This document shows positions 26,783-34,312 of a DNA stretch of 64,000 bases, piece by piece. Position 1 is the first letter of the stretch. Each line of letters starts with the position of its first letter. The position numbers and the translations under genes are program-made. The DNA is from Trematomus loennbergii (taxonomy: Eukaryota > Chordata > Actinopteri > Perciformes > Nototheniidae): contig JAAOOA010000399.1 of NCBI GenBank assembly GCA_012861695.1, positions 8,489,147 to 8,553,146 on the forward strand, written 5' to 3'. A model generated the notes under the pieces. It saw only the letters and a program-made list of their open reading frames with translations, was not told the origin of the DNA and did not search any database.

Positions 26783-27865
26783 GGCCTATACTACGAAGCC
26801 GGATTTTCGCTTAGCCGGCTGACTTCAGGGAAATCTCGGGCTTTCCGGTCCTACGACGCTGGTTCTCTTTTTAGCGGGCTAGATCTCCATGGTAACTTAT
26901 GCTGAGCGGCTAACCTCCTCGGGAGGAGGTTAGGTTGCAGGCTAAGAGATCAACTCAGTGAATGCACCGCCTGCTGACCAATCAGAGCTCCGTGTGCGGA
27001 GTTTAAAGCTATCAAGTCATATTACAGGATAGAGGAAATACAGAAAAACTGCCGTTGCAGGAAAGACGGCCGGCAAAAATCAACTGACTGTGTGAACGTG
27101 AAAATTAATAGAATATCCCCTCCCATCTTCAGAGCAATCTGACTATTATAACATTAGCGTTAAGAAAGCTTACTTAAATATCTGCCACGACATAAGTAAC
27201 CGGATCAGAGTAACATTAAGTACAGCGCGGCACTGTGAGTGCAGACGTCGATGTGTCCCATTATCATTCATATCATATCACATCATAATGTATCATATAT
27301 TTCCTTATTTGAGTCAGCTTCTTGAGCCGTATCTGGCCGTGCAACACTCACAGTGTCACATACTGTATGCAGAAGTATTATTTTAAGCAACACATTAAGT
27401 TGACGAAACACTCGAGTCAAATGTAATTAAAGTCAGAACGTGTCTTAGACGGGGCATATCATAAACCTGTTAATGTACGCATTCAAACACTTTTTCTTTT
27501 ACCAGCTGTATTCACCTTGCAGGTGCAGCTATGTGGCTTTTATCCTGGATAAATTGTTTAAGTCATGGATGTTTAAAGTTTAACTTCTTCATATTTGACT
27601 AATATTAAAGTTCCCTTTTCATTCAGGAAGTATGACGCTGCGCTGTCAGTACGCTTGTCCGTGTTTGAGATTGGTCGAATGCTCCAAATACCACCCCTTT
27701 CACGTGAACGCGCACCTAACTAGATAGGACACGGCTGGCTTGCGCGATTCACTTGATAACCAGCGTCGTAGTACAGTTTAGCGAGAGCGCGTATGTTTTG
27801 GATTGGGCCAACCGGCTAACTCAAACATATCCAGGTTAGGTTGAACCAGCTTCGTAGTACAAGCC
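26783..27865. mobile_element. Non-autonomous DNA transposon, about 1.08 kb
   Basis: Termini GGCCTATACTACGAAGCCGG and CCAGCTTCGTAGTACAAGCC are inverted repeats with a few mismatches. Sub-terminal inverted motifs are also present (CTACGACGCTGGTT near 26851, AACCAGCGTCGTAG near 27760). TCTGG occurs at both outer edges (26778-26782, 27866-27870) and may be the target duplication. No transposase frame. Superfamily not settled. Confidence 0.72.
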
Positions 27866-28544
27866 TCTGGAAACAACAAATCTGAAAATAAAAATATTAT
27901 TGGGGTGTGTAAAATACTTAAGAGAACATAGCAACTTCTCCTTTTGCAATGCAGTGGAGAGAAGTACTGTTTAATGTAGCATAACATTGAGATACTTAAA
28001 GGGGACCTATCATGCAAAATGCACTTTTGTACGTCTTTTATACATGAATATGTGTCCCCGGTGTTCCAGGGAACTCACCAAGTGTCAGAAAACACAACCC
28101 TCTCTATTTTCCTCCATACCCAAATCTCTAAAAAAGGGGCTGCAACGGATCTGATAAAAACTGATCCAGATTTGAACACTGTCCTGACGTCAGGACGGTG
28201 GCGCTACGGCTATTGGGCCAACTCCACCAATCAGGAGGAGACAGCCACGGCCATTGCCGTTCGAAAGCGGTGGAGACGCTGTAGTACATATGCCAGGCCA
28301 GTAGATGGTGCTGTTCTCACTGAATCTGCCCTTGCAGAGCAGAGCTAAAAAAAAGTGCAAATTGAGCGAAATGAGGTAAGTAGTAGTACATATCCCGCTT
28401 CAATCTCATTAGTATGCATAAAAAAGTGACAGGTCACACCTTCTAAGTCCCGCCCCCTAATTATGTTAATGACCCCCCTTTGATATGCTAATGAGCCCCT
28501 TTGTTCGAGGTGTTATCGCGTACAGGTGTGACATCCTCACCGGT

Positions 28545-28765
28545 AGCCCCACCCCCCTCAGCCCACCCCCCTCCCCCTCACATACAGGTGCTACATCCTC
28601 TCAGGTAGCCCCCACCCTTCTCAGCCCCCACCCTTCACAGCCCCCACCCCGCTCAGCCCCCACCCTCTCAACCCACCCCTCCTCCCCCCTTACAGCAGGT
28701 TTCACATCCGCCCTATCGCCCCCCCCCTCCTCAGCCCCCACCCTTCTCAACCCCCTCCTGTCCGG
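28545..28765 (+). repeat. C-rich (G-rich on minus) low-complexity block
   Basis: Repeated CAGCCCCCACCC(TT/GC) units with long C runs. Mirrored as G-rich sequence at about 36615-36855 on the + strand. Many runs of 4 or more G on one strand give high G-quadruplex potential. The long open frames here are by-products of composition. Confidence 0.85.
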
Positions 28766-29041
28766 AGGGGAAAGTTAGAAAAGTGCCGGTTAAAGGTCTT
28801 CTATGTTATTTAATGAGCTTTGAAACAAACTGATATGATTCGATATTAAACCAACTAATTATAGTAGATTAATTAACTATTCAAACGTGTACAGTAATTT
28901 ACAATAACACGGGAATAATAAACGGGGGGCGCTCTCCCTCCTCTCATGACAACACGCCAGTATCATGCAGCTCGCGGGTCCAATAATGAGTGACTCGACA
29001 GTAAAACTAAAACATATCTATAAATAGTTTAGGTAGTTTGA

Positions 29042-29320
29042 GAGGTAATTAAAATAGCTACGTGTGATATCTACGAGTGTGTTTTGTTCCGCTCACCGCA
29101 TGCAGAGATGCACAAGGAACAAGGATACTCCTTATTCGTATTTAATCTCACTGCAGGGGAAGATGCTGACGCATTATCACCAATCACCAGCGGTAGTTTA
29201 AGACTGGAAATGAGATTCCGATTACCGCTCCCCCAGACTACAACTTTAATCGTATATTCTTGTTTTGATTCAATTCTGGAGATTAATTCAAAACGTCAAG
29301 TGCTGGTAGATTATTCTTAA
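29042..29320 (+). pseudogene. C-terminal remnant of a Polinton capsid-like gene
   Basis: Open frame of about 90 codons with no good ATG before 29108, ending TAA 15 bp before the protease ATG. Protein-like features include GYSLFVFNLT near the start and SLRLEMRFRLPLPQTTTLIV in the middle, then an acidic/hydrophobic end. I recognise this as the conserved C-terminal end of a jelly-roll-type capsid family found in Polintons. Whether it is the major or minor capsid I cannot settle. The rest of the gene is missing because the arm's terminal repeat begins directly upstream. The same remnant is mirrored in the right arm. Confidence 0.55.
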
Positions 29321-29335
29321 GAAAAATATTACAAA

Positions 29336-29878
29336 ATGAATAATCATCAATTGGACAATCTCCTGCGACATATGGTGGGGGACTCGTTTGGTGGTGTATG
29401 GGCGTCAGATCAGCTACCCCAAGTAAAGCAATTATTCAGATACCCTGTATACATGATTGTAAATACCCACCCCTCCCCCATGCCAGGGGAACACTGGCTA
29501 GCAATGACTTTAGAAGGAGACAATGTGGGGACTTTTTTCGACTCTTTTGGATTTCCTCCCGATTTTAGTCATTATCCTAAAAGCATTCTACAATTTCTAG
29601 AAAAACAATGTAAAACTATATTACATCACAATCATCAGCTTCAAAATGTCCTGTCTACAGCCTGTGGTCAGCATTGTGTTTTCTACCTATGTAAAAGAGC
29701 ATCTGGGCTGTCTTACGAAGATGTGTTATCACTGTATCAAGATGATGTGATAAAAAATGATGCTACTGTAACAAATTTTGTGAAAAAATATCAACGGTGT
29801 GAGAGACGTCATAAAGACACTCATTTTAACCACAGTGTTTGTTCTCTACAAATGTTTAAAGATTGTTACAAAATGTAA
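29336..29878 (+). CDS. Adenain-like (C5-type) cysteine protease of the Polinton-like element, left copy
   Basis: 180-codon intact frame, ATG to TAA. The motif layout matches the adenovirus-type processing protease family carried by Polintons: H53 followed by W54, an acidic residue D69 in FFDSFGF, Q103, and nucleophile C110 in STACGQHC. The Q-to-C spacing of 7 is that of the family. In viruses and Polintons this enzyme is thought to mature capsid proteins. It is compact and lacks membrane segments; the C-terminal 50 residues are rich in Lys, His and Cys. It lies 15 bp after a capsid-like remnant, consistent with Polinton gene order. It could be expressed if transcribed, but no partner genes remain in the element. 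A ULP1-type (SUMO protease) reading is less likely given size and motif spacing. Confidence 0.85.
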   Translation: MNNHQLDNLLRHMVGDSFGGVWASDQLPQVKQLFRYPVYMIVNTHPSPMPGEHWLAMTLEGDNVGTFFDSFGFPPDFSHYPKSILQFLEKQCKTILHHNHQLQNVLSTACGQHCVFYLCKRASGLSYEDVLSLYQDDVIKNDATVTNFVKKYQRCERRHKDTHFNHSVCSLQMFKDCYKM

Positions 29879-30099
29879 TTCAATGTAATTCTCATTCACT
29901 AAGTCACCTAAAACTTTTATTGGAATGGGGTTTTCTTTAGAGCTGTTTTCAGTGAGACAATGCAGTTTCTGATCATTTTTAAGTTTCAAGTTTCAAGGCT
30001 TTAGGGCACATGCCCATTAGCTACAGTGTAGATATGTCAATGAAAAACATAGGTCACAGGCTCCTCCAACAGTGTACATAAAACAGATAAAATACTGCA

Positions 30100-31084
30100 A
30101 TTTGTGCGTAATTCTCTCACAAAGGAACTGTAAGATACACATTTATGTATGGAAAACTTTATAACTTGGTAAAATATTCATTCATTTGTAATGAATTGAG
30201 TTTTCTTCAAGAATCAAACTCTAAATGGAGAGTTTGTGATTTTAACACTGTTTCGATGAGACAATGCAGTTTTGATAACTTGACATGACTAACATTACTT
30301 TTTTAAATATATGTTTTTTAGTTTTGATATGACAGATTTGTGCGTAATTCTCTCGCAAAGGAACTGTAAGATACACGTTTATGTATGAAAAACTTTATAA
30401 CTTGGTAAAATATTCATTCATTTGTACTTGGGGATTTTAGTAAAACAATCCAGTTTTCTGGAAATAACTTAAATGATTTTCGTTTTTTCTCCTACAAAGA
30501 TACTTATAGTTACACTTTAATGGATGCAAAACTTTATAACTTGGTAAAATATTCATTCATTTGTACTGAATTGAGTTTTCTTCAAGAATCAAACTCTAAA
30601 TGGAGAGTTTGTGATTTTAACACTGTTTCGATGAGACAATGCAGTTTTGATAACTAACATTACTTTTTTAATATTTTTCAACATACTGTGATATTTTGTT
30701 TTTCTCTCCTTTTTTCCATTATATTTTTGAATATACAGACAATCAACGCAATAAGTCCCACCCCAATTAGCAAATCATCCAAAACTAAGGACCCCCACTA
30801 AGACGAACAGATTTTCTTTAAGACTGTGACTCTTAAAGGCACTTTGGGATTTTTTAGTAAAACAATCCAGTTTTCTGGAAATAACTTAAATGATTTTCGT
30901 TTTTTCTCCTACAAAGATACTTATAGTTACACTTTAAAGGATGCAAAACTTTATAACTTGGTAAAATATTCATTCATTTGTAATGAATTGAGTTTTCTTC
31001 AAGAATCAAACTCTAAATGGAGAGTTTGTGATTTTAACACTGTTTCGATGAGACAATGCAGGTTTGATAACTTGACATGACTAA
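30100..31084 (+). repeat. Diverged AT-rich tandem repeats, left arm
   Basis: At least four partial or full copies of a unit of up to about 200 bp. It contains AACTTTATAACTTGGTAAAA, a TTGAGTTTTCTTCAAGAATC block, TAACACTGTTTCGATGAGAC and often AACATTACTTTTTTAA. Copies start near 30150, 30390, 30520 and 30945 and differ by truncation. Mirrored in the right arm (about 34313-35300); older, more diverged relatives fill 31670-32530 of the spacer. Confidence 0.8.
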
Positions 31085-31323
31085 CATTACTTTTTTAAAT
31101 ATATGTTTTTAGATGCTTTACTTTTGATTTCTTTCATGTTATTTTAACACAACATTACTTTTTCATATTTTTCAACATACTGTGATATTTTGTTTTTCTC
31201 TCCATTATATTTTTGAATATACAGTGATTTTTATCAAAATACAACATGCAACTATTACATTATACAATATTACGACTTTTTGCGATATTTTCAACACAAT
31301 ATACTTTTTTTTTTTTTTTTGTA

Positions 31324-31494
31324 GGGCTTCAGGATATTTGGCATGTCATGCATAAAAACGCTGTCATCTTTCCTGAAACTGACGTGCTGTCCGTTTTACA
31401 AACAAGTTATCTTTCTGCTTCTTCACCCTCTGAATTTTCCTCCCCCGTCCCTCTTACCTCAGCCATCACAACAGCAATCAAGCCAGATCTGTGA
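31324..31494 (+). other. Exon-like open frame 1 in the spacer
   Basis: A T-rich tract ending TTTGTAG (a good splice acceptor) is followed by about 57 open codons starting GLQDIWHVMHKN and ending in TGA at 31492-31494. It has a mixed amino-acid composition unlike the AT-rich surroundings. I do not recognise the protein. It could be a terminal exon of a passenger or Polinton gene, or chance. Confidence 0.35.
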
Positions 31495-31669
31495 AATTAA
31501 ACACCTCTTCCCAAAGCGTGACTTCCCTATTGAGGGAGGGGGACAGTAGGGCCTAACCCTATTGGCCAAATATACTAACATGCAGAACATATGGTATGTT
31601 TGAGTTCAAGCTGTCTGCTCGTTATGTATCCAGTAACTATGAACAGCAGTTTTGAAAATGTTATTTAAC

Positions 31670-32530
31670 CCTTTAACTCTAATTGACAAATCTAAAATAG
31701 CCTCTAGCTTATCTATAAGTTTGTGATTTTAACACTTATTCACTGACACAAGGCAGATTATGGCTTTTTTCTCTTGCCAAGATACTTTTAGACACACTTT
31801 GAGGTATGCAAAACCTTAAAACTAGAAAATGAAGTACATTGTCTGATTAGATTTTTTCGTAAAGACTGTTTCTCTAAAAGGCAAGTTTGTGATTTTTAAC
31901 ACTTATTTACTGACACAAGGCCGATTTTGACTTTTTATGTGTTACCAAGATACTTTTTTAGATACACTTCTATGTATGCAACACTTAACAAAGGGGTATA
32001 ATATGAAGTACTTTGTAAGGGAATGGGGGTTTCTTTAATAACCCGTTTTTTATTTCTAAAAAACACTTGTACAGTTAAATAATGTAGGTTTTCTCTGATA
32101 TTCTAGTTATTTTCAGCTACCAAGATACTTTTGTTGATACACTTTTATGTAGGAACATTTGGCAACTGGTAGAATGTCAATTATTTTGTAACAAAATGTA
32201 TTTTCTTAAAGACTGTGACTCTAAAAGGGAAGTTGGTGATTTTAACACTTCTATTTTTCCCCCGTTGTCTTTCACTTACTGTTTTGATACAGTTTTATGT
32301 ATGACAACTTTACAACTGGTAGAAAGTTAAGTACTTTTTTCTGAACAGATTTTCTTTAAGACTGTGACTCTTAAAGGCACTCTGGGATTTTAGTAAGACA
32401 ATCCAGTTTTATGGAAGTAACTTAAATTATTTTTTTTTTCTCCTACAAAGATACTTATAGTTACACTTTAGTGGATGCAAAACTTTATAACTTGGTAAAA
32501 TATTCATTAATTTGTAATGAATTGAGTTTC
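31670..32530 (+). repeat. Older copies of the AT-rich repeat in the spacer
   Basis: Recurring GATACTTTT...ACACTTT(T/A)ATGTATG...AACTTTA blocks and TGTGATTTTAACACTTATT, about every 120-200 bp, with strong divergence between copies. Related to the arm repeats but not part of the inverted duplication. Confidence 0.65.
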
Positions 32531-32576
32531 TTTTTTGTTTTTGTTTTTCAACATACTACTGTACACAATGACTTTT

Positions 32577-32579
32577 CCA

Positions 32580-32600
<21 letters not shown>
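32577..32600. repeat. Short (TA)n followed by T run
   Basis: Directly visible simple repeat in the spacer of the fold-back element. Confidence 0.9.
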
Positions 32601-32610
<10 letters not shown>

Positions 32611-32923
32611 TTCTGACAAACTAAACTTTGACTTTTTCCGTAAAATCGTGACAAACTATTACTTATGCCTAAATTTGACCTCTTGCTGCTTGGTTGGAAA
32701 TGATAGATGAAAAAGCTACAAAGCTTAAAGAACTTTTCTAAAAACTCTCAATTCTATAGATGACTAATAACCAGCGGTTGATTGAAGCCAGGGATTTTTT
32801 TTTTTTCCCGATACTTTGACTTTTCTTTAAAGTAAAATTAAAAAAAAGGGTAACTACTATGGAAAACAATCTGTATATATTTATCAGAATGCAGTCAATA
32901 CCTGTTTAATAAGTGTGTTGTTG

Positions 32924-33072
32924 ATGACGATTGAAAACAGAATGAGTAGTGATCCCCGTGTAAACAGAATGGCTGAAGTTTGTAAACTAGAAGACATTTT
33001 TTTGGATATCGTTCATTCTGGCAGTACTATTCAGGGTCATTGGGAAACGATTATAAACGAAACATTTAAAGT
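32924..33072 (+). other. Exon-like open frame 2 in the spacer, before the minisatellite
   Basis: About 50 codons from ATG 32924. It reads like real protein (MSSDPRVNRMAEVCKLEDIF, then an STIQGHWETIINETF block). It ends exactly at a consensus donor, GTAAGT at 33073-33078, where the minisatellite starts. I do not recognise the family. It may be a first exon of a gene captured by, or native to, the Polinton-like element, with the minisatellite expanded inside the following intron. Confidence 0.4.
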
Positions 33073-33076
33073 GGTA

Positions 33077-34062
33077 AGTGTGTCAGTGTTTTCAGTGTTT
33101 CAGTATTTCAGTGTTTCAGTGTTTTGTGTTTTTGTGTGTCAGTGTTTATGTGTTTCAGTGTTTTCAGTGTTTTGTGTTTCAGTGTTTCAGTGTGTTTGTG
33201 TTTATGTGTTTCAGCGTTTTCAGTGTTTTGTGTTTCAGTGTTTCAGTGTTTCAGTGTTTTTTGTTTTTGTGTTGCAGTGTTTCAGTGTTTTCAATGTTAT
33301 GTGTTTCAGTATTTCAGTGTGTCAGTGTTTCAGTATTTCAGTGTTTCAGTGTTTCAGTGTTTGTGTGTCAGTGTTTCAGTGTTTATGTGTTTCAGTGTTT
33401 TCAGTGTTTTGTGTTTCAGTGTTTCAGTGTGTTTGTGTTTATGTGTTTCAGCGTTTTCAGTGTTTTGTGTTTCAGTGTTTCAGTGTTTTTGTGTTTCTGT
33501 GTTTCTGTGTTTTGTGTTGCAGTGTTTCAGTGTTTTCAGTGTTTTGTGTTTCAGTATTTCAGTGTGTCAGTGTTTCAGTGTTTCAGTATTTCAGTGTTTC
33601 AGTGTTTTGTGTTTTTTCGTGTGTCAGTGTTTCAGTGTTTATGTGTTTCAGTGTTTTCAGTGTTTTTGTGTTTCAGTGTTTCAGTGTGTTTGTGTTTATG
33701 TGTTTCAGCGTTTTTCAGTGTTTTGTGTTTCAGTGTTTCAGTGTTTCAGTATTTTTGTGTTTCTGTGTTTCTGTGTTGCAGTGTTGCAGTGTTTCAGTGT
33801 TTTCAGTGTTTTGTGTTTCAGTGTTTCAGTGTGTTTATGTGTTTCAGCGTTTTCAGTGTTTTCAGTGTTTTGTGTTTCAGTGTTTCAGTGTTTTTGTGTT
33901 TCTGTGTTTCTGTGTTTTTGTGTTGCAGTGTTTCAGTGTTTTCAGTGTTTTGTGTTTCAGTGTTTCAGTGTTTCTGTGTTTCTGTGTTTTTGTGTGTCAG
34001 TGTTTTCAGTTTCAGTGTTTCAGTGTTTTTTGTGTTTCAGTGTTTTGTGTGTCAGTGTGTCA
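33077..34062 (+). repeat. TCAGTGTT-type minisatellite, about 1 kb
   Basis: Nearly 1 kb built from variants of an 8-bp unit (TTTCAGTG) with TTTTGTG and TTTATGTG variants, arranged into higher-order blocks of roughly 90-250 bp. Examples: the block around 33136-33230 recurs near 33380-33480, and again near 33640-33730 and 33820-33880. Because the unit lacks stop trinucleotides, all three forward frames stay open for over 300 codons, giving Cys/Phe/Val/Ser-rich translations that should not be taken as genes. Confidence 0.93.
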
Positions 34063-34163
34063 ATGTTTACAGCCTTTCTTTGCTCTGATCAATCCCCAGG
34101 GATCCTCCCCTGGAAGGAATATAGCAGGATGAGAGAAAAACATTTAAAAAAAACGTATCTTAG

Positions 34164-34297
34164 AAGTGGCTATAACATTTGATGCAATTCCTAAAAAGTT
34201 ACAAACGGATGATGGAAAAGAATTATTTAACAAGATTTTTGAAGACTTGCTGAAGAAACAAATAATTCTTTTCCATCATCCATTTGTAACTTTTTAG
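34164..34297 (+). other. Exon-like open frame 3, overlapping the hairpin
   Basis: After a possible acceptor (TATCTTAG) the frame from 34166 gives 43 protein-like codons (VAITFDAIPKKLQTDDGKEL, then an FEDLLKK block) before TAG at 34295. The last dozen codons are encoded by the inverted copy forming the hairpin. The natural continuation of this exon has therefore been replaced by the rearrangement. Product unknown. Confidence 0.4.
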
Positions 34298-34301
34298 GAA
34301 T
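34187..34301. repeat. 42-bp inverted repeat (hairpin) close to the inner edge of the right arm
   Basis: 34187-34228 and 34260-34301 are reverse complements over 42 bp with one mismatch; the loop is 31 bp. It lies 11 bp from the inner edge of the right arm, so it looks like a scar of the template switch that made the fold-back. Confidence 0.92.
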
Positions 34302-34312
34302 CTTACTATCTT

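Larger units (their letters stand above)
28379..31084 (+). repeat. Left arm of the fold-back element
   Basis: Order inward: 18-bp tip, about 150 bp of ordinary sequence, a C-rich low-complexity block (about 28545-28765), AT-rich sequence, capsid-like remnant, protease gene, then 200-bp-scale AT-rich repeats. It mirrors 34313-37012 almost base for base. Examples of arm differences: one base in the TATCGCGTACAGG region (28515; the right arm reads T), the nonsense change in the protease, and small indels near 34430. Confidence 0.9.

Noticed and set aside
28019..28348. Recurrent 100-codon frame (starting MHFCTSFIHEYV) in four places
   Set aside because: It lies wholly inside TTAA-flanked MITE copies A-D, is altered by frameshifts and extra sequence between copies, and contains no domain.
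28485..28778. Pro/Ser/Thr-rich frame in the left arm and its mirrors at 36556-36906
   Set aside because: Produced by the C-rich low-complexity block; no start context and not protein-like.
33077..34062. CRISPR-like or regularly spaced array
   Set aside because: Units are contiguous 8-bp variants without unique spacers, and the genome is a vertebrate. It is a minisatellite.
32915..34132. 405-codon open frame (and two other frames over 330 codons) across the minisatellite
   Set aside because: All three forward frames are open because the repeat unit lacks stop trinucleotides. The Cys/Phe/Val/Ser-only translation is compositional. Only the first 50 codons were kept as a possible exon.
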